DNA from: JAFDWI01 sp040255345
GTDB taxonomy: Bacteria; Actinomycetota; Acidimicrobiia; Acidimicrobiales; Iamiaceae
Reading direction: 5' to 3'
Assembly: GCA_040255345.1 (NCBI GenBank)
Contig: JBDZUV010000078.1
Location: 1-14,317, forward strand
DNA length: 14,317 nucleotides
Of this stretch, positions 1 through 7,103 are shown piece by piece; position 1 is the stretch's first letter; each line of letters begins with the position of its first letter. A program made the translations under genes and the position numbers. Under the pieces are notes generated by a model, which searched no databases, was not told the DNA's origin, and saw only the letters and a program-made list of their open reading frames with translations.

Positions 1-192
1 GGCACCACCGGCGGCGAGCGTGCCGCCGATGACGGTGAAGACCATCGTCGCCAGGCCCGGGATCCCGCGGGCGGCGACGACCTGGGTCGGGACCGTCGTC
101 ACCAACAGCAACTCGATGATGCGTGGTTTGGTGAGGACGACGAACCCGGTGATGCGCTGGCGGAGGGTGGGTGCGAGCACGACGGTCGACAT
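1..192 (-). CDS. ctaB: Protoheme IX farnesyltransferase (heme O synthase), 5' end only
   Basis: Only the first 64 codons lie in the window; the gene continues past base 1. The translation starts MSTVVLAPTLRQRITGFVVL and continues with TKPRIIELLLVTTVPTQVVA, which is the N-terminus of actinobacterial CtaB/COX10: a short cytoplasmic leader, the 'LTKPR' motif at the start of helix 1, and a hydrophobic first membrane segment. The enzyme is an integral membrane prenyltransferase of the UbiA superfamily that attaches a farnesyl group to heme B, giving heme O. The start is ATG at 192, preceded by AGGA about 6 bases upstream and by a good promoter. It diverges from ctaA, which performs the next step, and that pairing strengthens the call. 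The catalytic Asp-rich loops are outside the window and cannot be checked. Confidence 0.9.
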   Translation of the reverse strand, partial: MSTVVLAPTLRQRITGFVVLTKPRIIELLLVTTVPTQVVAARGIPGLATMVFTVIGGTLAAGGA

Positions 193-202
193 GACTGTCC
201 TG

Positions 203-232
203 ACGATACGGCCGGAACGTCCCACTGGCCAA
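203..232 (-). promoter_or_regulatory. Promoter of ctaB
   Basis: On the minus strand TTGGCC (232-227) is followed after 18 bases by TATCGT (208-203), then 10 bases to the ATG at 192. A start about 7 bases after the -10 box leaves almost no leader. The same -35 hexamer, TTGGCC, occurs in front of the first ClC gene. Confidence 0.55.
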
Positions 233-301
233 CCCCCGGCGACCGGCGCTGACCCGGCGGTGTGGGCCACGGGCAGTTCCCCCTGGCGTGTCCGACTGCA
301 C

Positions 302-338
302 TGTCACCCCGGCAGAGCCCGTCGGTAGGCTCGGTGGC
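302..338 (+). promoter_or_regulatory. Leaderless-type promoter of ctaA
   Basis: TAGGCT at 326-331 is followed by 7 bases and then GTG at 339, so transcription would begin at or next to the start codon. A weak -35 candidate, TGTCAC (302-307), lies 18 bases upstream. The same TAGGCT box occurs before the tRNA-Glu, lysR and the methyltransferase gene. Confidence 0.55.
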
Positions 339-1439
339 GTGGTCAGGGTCACCCGAGGAGCGCCAGCGGCCGACGATCCCGCCGACGACTCCACGCTCGA
401 GCATCCACGACGCGACCGGAGGCGTGGGCTGACCCCGCGGGCGTACGAGCGCATCACGCTCCTCGCGGTCTGGCTGATCGGACTCATCGTGGTGACCGGC
501 GGGGCGGTCCGGCTGACCGCGTCGGGCCTGGGCTGCACCGACTGGCCCACGTGCGAGTCCAACAAGCTGTACCCGTCATGGCAGTTCCACGGCTGGGTCG
601 AGTTCGGCAACCGGCTCGTGACCGGGCTGGTGTCGATCGCCGTCATCCTCGCCGTCCTCGGCGCCCTCGTCCGGGTGCCCCGCCGGCGGGACCTGACCTG
701 GTTGTCACTCGGCCTGGTTGCCGGCGTCGTCGGTCAGATCGTGCTCGGTGGGATCGTGGTGCTGTCGCATCTGTGGCCGCCGTTCGTCATGGGCCATTTC
801 GTCTTGTCGATGCTGCTCGTGGCTGACGCGGTGATCCTGGTCGAACGCGCCCGCCGACCCGACGGCTCCCGTCGCCGGACACTGGTCACGCCGACCGCCC
901 GGCGACTGGGCCGCACGCTGGTCTGGGTGAGTGCGCTGGCGATCGCCACGGGCACGGTCGTGACCGGGACCGGCCCGCACTCGGGTTCCAACGGCGGCAC
1001 CCCGGTGGACCGACTGCCGTTCCAGATCAGCGACGTGGCCCGCCTGCACGGCACCGTCGACATGGCGGTGCTGGGGGTGATCGTGTGGCTCCTCGTGGTG
1101 TTGGTGCGTCAGGGTGCGCCCCGAGCCGTCCTCGCGCGGCTCGAGGTGGTGCTGGTCTTCGGGATGCTCCAGGCGGCGATCGGCTACACCCAGTACTTCA
1201 CGGGCGTGCCCGAGGTGCTGGTCGCGCTGCACATCCTCGGAGCGACGCTCATCTGGGCCGCGGTGCTCTGGTTCTTCCTGGGACTGTCCGAATCGGTGTC
1301 CGACGAGGCAGAATCTCAAGATGCGAACGTTCCGGGCGAGCCGCGAGCCGTCGGCGATCGCGCCGACGAAGGCCGGTCAGACCCTGACCATGCCCGTCGA
1401 GACCGAACCGGTCGAGACGTGGTCCCCTCGGGGAGATGA
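339..1439 (+). CDS. ctaA: Heme A synthase (COX15/CtaA family)
   Basis: CtaA is a membrane heme protein that oxidises the C8 methyl group of heme O to a formyl group, giving heme A for aa3-type cytochrome oxidase. From GTG 339 the protein has 366 residues and about eight membrane helices. Visible landmarks are GGAVRLTASGLGCTDWPTC near 54-72, with the extracytoplasmic Cys66/Cys72 pair, EFGNR at 88-92 containing the conserved Glu88, His153 in FVMGHF, His237 in ARLHG and His298 in ALHILG, which match three of the four heme-ligand histidines. The fourth position is Asn91. An in-frame GTG at 288 would add 17 residues, but 339 sits 7 bases after a TAGGCT box and is preferred. The last ~50 residues are charged, probably disordered, and overlap clpS by 50 bases in another frame. 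Confidence 0.92.
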   Translation: MVRVTRGAPAADDPADDSTLEHPRRDRRRGLTPRAYERITLLAVWLIGLIVVTGGAVRLTASGLGCTDWPTCESNKLYPSWQFHGWVEFGNRLVTGLVSIAVILAVLGALVRVPRRRDLTWLSLGLVAGVVGQIVLGGIVVLSHLWPPFVMGHFVLSMLLVADAVILVERARRPDGSRRRTLVTPTARRLGRTLVWVSALAIATGTVVTGTGPHSGSNGGTPVDRLPFQISDVARLHGTVDMAVLGVIVWLLVVLVRQGAPRAVLARLEVVLVFGMLQAAIGYTQYFTGVPEVLVALHILGATLIWAAVLWFFLGLSESVSDEAESQDANVPGEPRAVGDRADEGRSDPDHARRDRTGRDVVPSGR

Positions 1440-1686
1440 AGACACCGAGGAGGACACGCCCTGGATCGTGCTGGTCTGGAACGACCCGATCAACCTCATG
1501 TCGTACGTGACCTTCGTGTTCCAGAAGTTGTTCGGCTACTCACGGGAAAAGGCGGAACGCCTCATGATGGACGTCCACACGCTCGGGCGGGCCGTCGTCT
1601 CGTCGGGCACCCGTGACCAGGCCGAACGCGACGTCTTCCGCCTGCACGAGCACGGTCTGTGGGCGACGATGCAGCAGGACGTCTGA
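1390..1686 (+). CDS. clpS: ATP-dependent Clp protease adaptor ClpS
   Basis: ClpS binds proteins carrying destabilising N-terminal residues and delivers them to the ClpA/ClpC unfoldase of the cytoplasmic Clp protease. The 98-residue product starts MPVETEPVE and contains the typical core: WIVLVWNDPINLMSYVTFVF, then a helix with KAERLMMDVHTLGRAVV and the C-terminal HEHGLWATMQQDV. The 'NDP' turn and the following Met/His positions that build the N-degron pocket are present. The length is normal. The start lies inside the 3' end of ctaA (50-base overlap, different frame), with no clear Shine-Dalgarno. An in-frame ATG at 1321 would add 23 residues of non-family sequence and is less likely. The DUF2017 gene follows after 13 bases, the usual actinobacterial partner order. 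Confidence 0.92.
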   Translation: MPVETEPVETWSPRGDEDTEEDTPWIVLVWNDPINLMSYVTFVFQKLFGYSREKAERLMMDVHTLGRAVVSSGTRDQAERDVFRLHEHGLWATMQQDV

Positions 1687-1699
1687 GGCGGTCGGGACG

Positions 1700-2173
1700 A
1701 TGGCACTGCGGTTCCGACGACACATCAGGGCGTGTGGCGACGGCACCCTCGAGGTGCGGCTCGGCGCCGCCGAACGCGCCCTGTTGAGCGAGGTCGCCGA
1801 CGACCTGGCACGCAACCTCGATCAGCCCGACGATCCGAGCCTGCAGCGCCTGTTTCCGCCCGGGTACTCCGAGGATGCGGTCCGGGATGCCGGGTACCAG
1901 ATGATGATGGGAGACGAGCTCCGACAACACCACCTCGATGCGGTGCGGTCGCTCGCGGCGACCACCGGCGCCGACCGACTCGATCCCGCTCAGGCCGAGT
2001 CGTGGCTGCGGTCGATCAACGCGGTCCGCCTCGTGCTGGGGACCCGCCTGGGCGTCACCGACGACCAGCAGACCGTGCACCTCCGACGCGGCGATCCGAA
2101 CCTGCGCTCGTGGGTGGCGTACGACTTTCTCAGCACGCTGCTCGACGACCTCGTCACCGCGATGAGTTTCTGA
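1700..2173 (+). CDS. DUF2017 family protein
   Basis: This 157-residue protein of unknown function starts MALRFRRHIRACGDGTLEVR. It is predicted soluble and mostly helical, with no signal peptide or membrane segment. Family recognition rests on the clpS-adjacent position and on the pattern of an N-terminal strand region, 'EVADDLARNL', 'LQRLFPPGYSEDA', and a C-terminal 'WLRSINAVRLVLGTRLGV' helix followed by 'AYDFLSTLLDDLV'. Genes of this family often follow clpS in Actinomycetota, so a role tied to Clp proteolysis is a reasonable inference but not shown. The start is ATG at 1700, 13 bases after the clpS stop, consistent with one transcript. It ends only 15 bases from the stop of the convergent gene on the other strand. 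Confidence 0.8.
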   Translation: MALRFRRHIRACGDGTLEVRLGAAERALLSEVADDLARNLDQPDDPSLQRLFPPGYSEDAVRDAGYQMMMGDELRQHHLDAVRSLAATTGADRLDPAQAESWLRSINAVRLVLGTRLGVTDDQQTVHLRRGDPNLRSWVAYDFLSTLLDDLVTAMSF

Positions 2174-2188
2174 GTCGGCCGCGACCCG

Positions 2189-4902
2189 TCAGTCGCCGCG
2201 GTCGACGAAGAGCTGGTCGGCCATGTTGGAGTTGCAGCGTCCCGCGGCCGCCAACGTCAGGTCCCGGTAGGTGGGCTCCCTCCGAGCGGCGAGCGCCGCC
2301 AACTGGTCGGGCTGCGCCAGGGCGACGGCCTCGGCTCCCATGCACCAGGCGACCGGAGGTTCGAAGACCGGTCCGTTCACCCCGTTGGGAATCCTGGTTC
2401 CCTGTCGGTAGTAGTTCGCGGCGAGCTCCGATCGGGTCGCAGCCGCCGCGATCGCCGTGTCGAGGGTGGTCTGCAGCCCCCGGTCGGCCGACGCCCCCGG
2501 GTCGCAACCGGTGACCGTGACCCGGTCGGTTCCCTCGGCCTCGACCTGGATCTGGCCGCCCGGGACGGTGTCGGCCCAGTGGCGCAACGCGATCGTCAGC
2601 AGTGCCGTCGCGGACTCGTCGCTCCCCCTGAGTGTGTCGGTCACGCAGACCTTGCCGGCGGGATCCCGGTAGGCGACGTAGGAGTCACCCGCCCAGCGGT
2701 CCGCGAACGCGAGGGCGTCGTTCACCGCGGCCGGATCCTCGAGGTGGGCGGCGAGCAGCAGATACCAGGTCTGCGCGCCGAGCGTGCCCTCGCCCAACGC
2801 CTCGGCACCGTCGGGAACGGTCGGTTGCAGGCTGACGAGCGGGCCGCGACCGTCGAAATACGCCGTCGGCATCATGACCTGCTGCGACGAGACGGGGGGC
2901 GACGGAGCCAACGCGTCGGCCGCCTCGACTCCGTCGACGTCACGGACCAGTTGCACGAACGGCTCACCGAGCCGGGCCTGCAACTCGGGCCGCATCTCGA
3001 GAAACGCCGAGGTCCCGTCCGTCTGCGCATCGTCGGACGGCACGGTCTGGGCCGGGTCGGTGAGCTCATGTCCACGGGCGTAGTCGGACCGCATGAGCGC
3101 GGCCGTACCCAGCACCACGTCGAAGCGGGGATTCTCGTCGATCCCGGTCGAGCGGAGCGTGCCCAGCTTCGCGCGCTGATCGTCCAGTGCGACCGACAGC
3201 GCCCCCGCGAGCCCTTCCCGCAGTCGGGCCAGATCGGAGCCGTCCCGCAGCACCAGGCGCTTCCGCTCCAGGTCGTAGAACGCACCGAGTTCGGGGCGCT
3301 GGGCCGTGACCGCGTGCAACCGCGCCGACGGATTCCCCTGCACCGCACCCAGCGCCCGCCACATGGCGACCTGGTCGGCCAGCTCCTGTCGGAGCTTCTC
3401 GTCGTCGGGGCGTCCGGCATTCGCCACGGCCGCGTCGTAGTCGCTGCCGTTCAACGTGGTGACCGTGACCGGATGCTCGAAGGGGAGCTTCCTCGTCTTC
3501 GACACCCAGTCCGCCATCTGTTGCACGCTCGTCGCCCATTCGGAGGGGTGCGAGACCTCGCGTTCGCGGAACGTGGCCACCGCGACGACCGCGAGCAGGG
3601 AGACGATGATGCCCGCCAGCAGTAGCCGAGATTCGCGCGACAGCACCGCCTGACGTTTGGGTTTGCCCTCGGGGTCGACCGGGACGTCCCAGGCGTCGGC
3701 GGCGGCGGGCTCCCAGTTGACCGCGACGCCTCCGTCCGGGCTCATCTGTTCGAGATCGCCCCCGTGCCCACCGCCGAAGCGGTCCGATGGTGCCGGCTCC
3801 CGGAAGAGTGCTTCGGTGTCGAAGGTGGCCTCGCCGGCATCCGCGGCTGACGGCGGCAGTGGACGGCCGATGTCGCCGGATCCGCTCGGCTCGACCGGCG
3901 CGGCGAACCCCGATCGGGGGTCCGCTCGCGATCCGCCCGTTCCCGACCCGTACGGGGTCGCTTCGCCGCCCGGGCCGGGCCGGCCCGCGCCCGCAGGCGC
4001 CTCCCGGGGGTCGGGATCAGGACCAGGGGCCGCCCCGGGCTCCGGATACCACGCAACCGGCTCCAGACCCGCCGGAGGCAGCTCGTCCGCCGCCGACCGG
4101 GCCGTGGGCTCGGGATACCACGCAGCGGGCTCCAGACCCGCCGGGCTCTCGTCGTGGTCCCGACGCGGCCCGGGCGGTTCGTCGAGGCGGACCGATTCGG
4201 CGCGGACCCCGTCGGGGGACACCACCGGCGCGGGACCGGGCGNNNNNNNNNNNNNNNNNNNNNNNNNNNNNNNNNNNNNNNNNNNNNNNNNNNNNNNNNN
4301 NNNNNNNNNNNNNNNNNNNNNNNNNNNNNNNNNNNNNNNNNNCGGACCGATTCGGCGCGGACCCCGTCGGGGGACACCACCGGCGCGGGACCGGGCGCCC
4401 ACCGCGGTTCCGCCACGTCGACGGGAACCAGCGAACCGACCGCCGAGTCGTCGTGGGGACCACCCGGCCCCGCGACACCGGGTCCTTCGACGGGCCCGGC
4501 CGACGACGATGCCCAGCCGACCTCGGGGCCGTCCGGTACGGCGTCGGACGCCGCATCCTGCGACGACCACCAGGGCGTGCCCCCGACGGCGCCGGGCGGG
4601 TCACCGTCCGGCGAGGGGTGCGCGGCGCCGCTGAGCGGTCCGGGGTCGTATCCCCATGGAGCGTGCGGCTCAGAACCCCTGGGTTCCCGACCGTGCGGTG
4701 CCGCGTCGGACTCCGCCGCGTGTGGCGGCCCCTCCGGCCGCGCCGGTTGCTGCAACTCGTCGGGATCGACGGTCGCATCGATCCGGTCGACCCGGAGTGC
4801 CGCACCGCAGAACTTGCACGCCTGCCAGTGGCCGAACACCCGCGCGCGGCAAGTCGGACAGATGAGGACGTCTCCGGTCACGGGAGCCTCGCCTGCGACC
4901 AT
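2189..4902 (-). CDS. Zinc-ribbon membrane protein with a degenerate peptidase-like outer domain (interrupted by assembly gap)
   Basis: If the N gap plus one 55-bp flanking copy is removed, this is a single frame of 852 residues from ATG 4902 to TGA 2189; residue numbers use that form. The N-terminus carries a zinc ribbon with Cys15-x2-Cys18 and Cys29-x2-Cys32. Residues ~40-360 are a Pro/Gly/Asp-rich, probably disordered linker with a 23-residue repeat (PAGLEPxAWYPEP). One membrane helix follows at ~374-393 after basic residues, predicting zinc ribbon inside and ~460 residues outside. The outer domain resembles a family of actinobacterial HExxH proteins I recall ('HELTHALQDQ ... VVEGDA ... PPTSTEQVLHP'): here GALSVALDDQ at 515-524, VVLGTA around Leu546, and PPVSSQQVMMPTAYF. 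The expected ligands His, His and Glu are Gly515, Val519 and Leu546, so it should be inactive. Four cysteines in the C-terminal part may form disulfides. The cellular role is unknown. Confidence 0.75.
4038..4144 (-). repeat. Two tandem copies, 69-bp period, in the linker of the zinc-ribbon gene
   Basis: Bases 4038-4075 and 4107-4144 are 38-bp copies with three mismatches, 69 bp (23 codons) apart. Each encodes PAGLEPxAWYPEP. This shows internal duplication within the disordered linker, close to the N gap. Confidence 0.85.
4188..4242. repeat. 55-bp exact direct repeat, copy left of the N gap
   Basis: This copy ends at the last base before the Ns. It is identical over all 55 bases to 4343-4397, which begins at the first base after the Ns. 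Both copies encode PGPAPVVSPDGVRAESV in their respective frames. Confidence 0.95.
4243..4342. other. Assembly gap of 100 N, probably spurious
   Basis: Exactly 100 undetermined bases, a conventional placeholder length. The gap is flanked, flush on both sides, by the same 55 bp, which is what two contigs sharing a terminal k-mer would give. Removing the gap plus one copy (155 bp, 2 mod 3) brings the two halves of the surrounding gene into one frame. Confidence 0.9.
4343..4397. repeat. 55-bp exact direct repeat, copy right of the N gap
   Basis: Identical to 4188-4242 and flush with the right edge of the N gap. It is probably the same genomic locus represented twice, though a true tandem repeat in this repeat-prone linker cannot be excluded. 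Confidence 0.95.
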
Positions 4903-5293
4903 CGCCGACGTGCGTGCACCACCGGGGACGGAGCCGGACCGATCCCGCGCGCCGATGCGAAGAGGCGCTCGTTCGCTTTCCCGGATTTCACAGCAACGGG
5001 GCAACTGTTCATGTCCGACCTCGTGGCGGTTCGAAAGGGTCGATCGGTCCGGGGTGCTCGACTGCCGGCACACCGCCACGACCTGCGACAGCGCTGACAG
5101 TCCGAGTCCCTCCAGTCGTTGTCCACATCGGCCGCGGAGCGTCGTGATTGAGCTTTGTCGCGCCCACGGGACCGAAGTCGTCAGGATCGCGTCGACGGCC
5201 GCTGCGGACGCCGTTGGTCGCGGCTCGGGGTGGGTTCCGGTCTCGCCCGGCGAGCCGAGCTGTTGGTAGGCTCGCCCGCTCACCCGTCACGAT
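4903..5293. other. Gene-free stretch between the zinc-ribbon gene and tRNA-Glu
   Basis: About 390 bp. Short open frames exist on both strands, but none resembles a protein family or has a convincing start, and some run into the tRNA. It must hold the promoter of the minus-strand zinc-ribbon gene, for which I see no clear boxes. It does hold the tRNA promoter box at 5267-5272. Confidence 0.6.
5267..5272 (+). promoter_or_regulatory. -10 box of the tRNA-Glu gene
   Basis: TAGGCT, 21 bases before the mature tRNA 5' end, giving a short leader for RNase P to remove. It is the same hexamer as before ctaA, lysR and the methyltransferase gene. No good -35 box is visible. Confidence 0.55.
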
Positions 5294-5366
5294 GCCCCCA
5301 TCGTCCAGCGGCCTAGGACGCCTGCCTTTCACGCAGGTAACACGGGTTCGAATCCCGTTGGGGGTG
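5294..5366 (+). tRNA. tRNA-Glu (anticodon TTC)
   Basis: A 73-base cloverleaf. The acceptor 5' strand is GCCCCCA (5294-5300) and its partner is TGGGGGT (5359-5365), with discriminator G5366. The anticodon stem is CCTGC/GCAGG (5321-5325 and 5333-5337), enclosing the loop CTTTCAC with TTC at 5328-5330. The T arm is ACGGG-TTCGAAT-CCCGT (5342-5358). The first acceptor pair is G1-U72, as I recall for other actinobacterial tRNA-Glu genes. The 3' CCA is not encoded. Confidence 0.95.
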
Positions 5367-5413
5367 CTCCGCGGTCGCACGCCCGCGCTGTTGCCCGCGT
5401 CGCTGCCGATCGG

Positions 5414-6151
5414 CTACCACACCAAGAAGGTGATGCCGAGCACCGCGAGGCATGCACCGTAGGCGCGCTCGAGCCGGATGGCGTCGGTGCGTAGGGCCAC
5501 GCGGGCGCCGAGGGGTGCCATGAGGATCGATCCGGCCCCGTACACGCCGATCACCGCCCAGTCCAGGTGACCGAGAAGCTGGTGGACCACCGTGCCGGGC
5601 ACCGCCAGAGCGCTGGCGACGATCAGCGACGTGCCGAACGATTCCTTGACCGGCATGGCGAGCACGAGGATGAACAGCGGGGCGAGCAGCGAACCGCCCG
5701 AATTGGCGAGGAGACCCGCCGTCACACCGACGCCGAGCGCGATACCGACCGTGCGCGCCTTGCGGCGTGAGACGTCGCGGACGACCTCGACATCGTGTGG
5801 CGGCCCGACCAGGAAGCGGATCCCGATCGCGGCGATGAGCACGTCGGTGGCCTGCACCAGCGCCGACCCGTCGATCCAGCGGGTGGCGATCGCCCCGACG
5901 ATCGTCGCGGGGATGCCGAAGACGAGACTCCAGCGCATCAGTTCGCGATCGATCATGCCGGCCCGGGCGTAGGGCCGCGACGCGACGAGCGTGCCCGGAA
6001 TGGTCGCGGGCAGTGGGGCGGCGACCGCGACGATCGGCGGCACCCCCACGGCGGCCAGGATCGGGGTCGCGACCGCGGACCCGCCCTTGCCGAACAGCCC
6101 GGCGAGAAAGCCGGTCCCGATACCGATGAGCGCGATCACGATCCAGTCCAC
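5414..6151 (-). CDS. Sulfite exporter TauE/SafE (TSUP) family permease
   Basis: A 245-residue polytopic membrane protein. TSUP proteins move sulfite, sulfonates or other organosulfur anions across the cytoplasmic membrane; the substrate here is unknown. The internal duplication typical of the family is visible: the first half has GKGGSAVATPILAAVGVPP and the second half has NSGGSLLAPLFILVLAMPVK, separated by a short hydrophilic loop (PPHDVEVVRDVSRRKART). I prefer GTG 6151 (MDWIVIALIGIG), which starts directly at the first membrane helix and has GGGGAGGAG about 12 bases upstream. The frame is open to an ATG at 6205, but that would add a hydrophilic leader running almost to the divergent lysR start. 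The divergent LysR gene probably regulates it. The TAG stop is 47 bases past the tRNA-Glu end. Confidence 0.85.
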   Translation of the reverse strand: MDWIVIALIGIGTGFLAGLFGKGGSAVATPILAAVGVPPIVAVAAPLPATIPGTLVASRPYARAGMIDRELMRWSLVFGIPATIVGAIATRWIDGSALVQATDVLIAAIGIRFLVGPPHDVEVVRDVSRRKARTVGIALGVGVTAGLLANSGGSLLAPLFILVLAMPVKESFGTSLIVASALAVPGTVVHQLLGHLDWAVIGVYGAGSILMAPLGARVALRTDAIRLERAYGACLAVLGITFLVW

Positions 6152-6177
6152 GCCCTCACCCAACTCCTCCCCGACCC

Positions 6178-6223
6178 ATAGGTCAAGATGGAAGTTCCTG
6201 TTCAAATGATAGGCTTTCCCTAT
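6178..6223. promoter_or_regulatory. Divergent TSUP/lysR control region with LysR-type boxes
   Basis: ATAGG-N5-CCTAT (6209-6223) is a perfect 15-bp inverted repeat and fits the LysR T-N11-A rule (T6210, A6222). It overlaps the lysR -10 box TAGGCT (6210-6215) and the A and T of its ATG (6222). TAGGCT is 6 bases before that ATG, so the lysR mRNA is probably leaderless. A second ATAGG half-site lies at 6178-6182, 31 bp away, about three helical turns. The layout suggests LysR autorepression and control of the divergent transporter. Confidence 0.6.
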
Positions 6224-7100
6224 GAACCTGCAGCAGGTCGCCTACGTCATCGCCGCCGCGGACCTCGGTAGTTTCACCCGCGCTGCCGCGTCGATTCCGG
6301 TGACCCAGCCATCGCTGTCCCAGGGCATCCGCACCCTCGAGCGCGAGCTCGGCAGCCCGCTGTTCGACCGCATCGGTCGACAGGTCCAGCTCACCGCCGC
6401 GGGGCGGGCATTTCTCGGTCCGGCCCGCCGTCTGCTGCGCGACGCGGCGGTGGCCCGTGATGCGGTGAGCGACGTGGCGGGTCTGCGCGCCGGCCGTCTC
6501 GACCTGGTGACGTTGCACACCCTGGCCGTCGATCCGCTCGCGACGATGGTCGGCGCTTTTCGGGCGCGGCATCCCGGGGTGGCGGTGCACATCGCCGAAC
6601 CCGCCGCTGCCGACGCGGCGATCGAAGGAGTGCACGACGGCGCGTACGAAGTCGGGCTCGTCGAACTCCCGGCCGCGCCCGGTCTCGTCGTCCACGAACT
6701 CGCCGCTCAGGAACTCCTCGCGGTGTGCCCACCGGACACCGTGGTCGTCGACGGGCGCATCCCCGTGCACCGTCTGGCCGGCATGCCCCTGATCACCACA
6801 CCGGTCTCCACGGCCACGCGCCGTCTCGTCGACGACGCGTGCGCCACGGCCGGCGTGTCACCGACGGTGGCCGTGGAGACCGGACACCGCGAGGCGCTGT
6901 TGCCGCTGGTACTCGCCGGGGCGGGGACGACCTTTCTGCCCTCACCGCGCGCGCAGATCGCGATCGCACAGGGCGCAGTGGTCGCTTCGGTCGACCCGCC
7001 GCTGAACCGCACGGTCGGATTGATCCACCGCGAGGGTCCCCTGTCTCCGGCGGCCGCTGCATTCGTCGATGTCGCCCTCGAGCGGCGACCCGGCGATTGA
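6222..7100 (+). CDS. LysR family transcriptional regulator
   Basis: A 292-residue cytoplasmic regulator. Residues 1-60 form the winged helix-turn-helix (MNLQQVAYVIAAADLGSFTR, then AAASIPVTQPSLSQGIRTLE and RELGSPLFDR). A linker helix follows, then a periplasmic-binding-like effector domain (about 90-285) starting at GRLDLVTLHTLAVDPLATMV. Length and domain order are normal. The start is fixed by family alignment, since MNLQQ.. is the usual beginning, and by the TAGGCT box 6 bases upstream. The gene diverges from the TSUP transporter with LysR-type boxes between them, so control of that transporter is likely. The co-inducer is unknown; a sulfur compound is a guess from the neighbour. It ends 3 bases from the stop of the convergent marR-type gene. 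Confidence 0.92.
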   Translation: MNLQQVAYVIAAADLGSFTRAAASIPVTQPSLSQGIRTLERELGSPLFDRIGRQVQLTAAGRAFLGPARRLLRDAAVARDAVSDVAGLRAGRLDLVTLHTLAVDPLATMVGAFRARHPGVAVHIAEPAAADAAIEGVHDGAYEVGLVELPAAPGLVVHELAAQELLAVCPPDTVVVDGRIPVHRLAGMPLITTPVSTATRRLVDDACATAGVSPTVAVETGHREALLPLVLAGAGTTFLPSPRAQIAIAQGAVVASVDPPLNRTVGLIHREGPLSPAAAAFVDVALERRPGD

Positions 7101-7103
7101 CGT

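Noticed and set aside
2579..3625. A 348-codon plus-strand open frame antisense to the zinc-ribbon gene
   Set aside because: Compositionally biased shadow; the minus-strand frame shows membrane and domain features.
4188..4397. Direct repeats flanking the gap as target-site duplication of an insertion sequence
   Set aside because: 55 bp is far too long for a target duplication, and the exact flush fit to the Ns plus frame restoration points to contig overlap.
4878..5462. Short open frames on both strands around the tRNA-Glu
   Set aside because: They run through the tRNA or lack a credible start and family resemblance.
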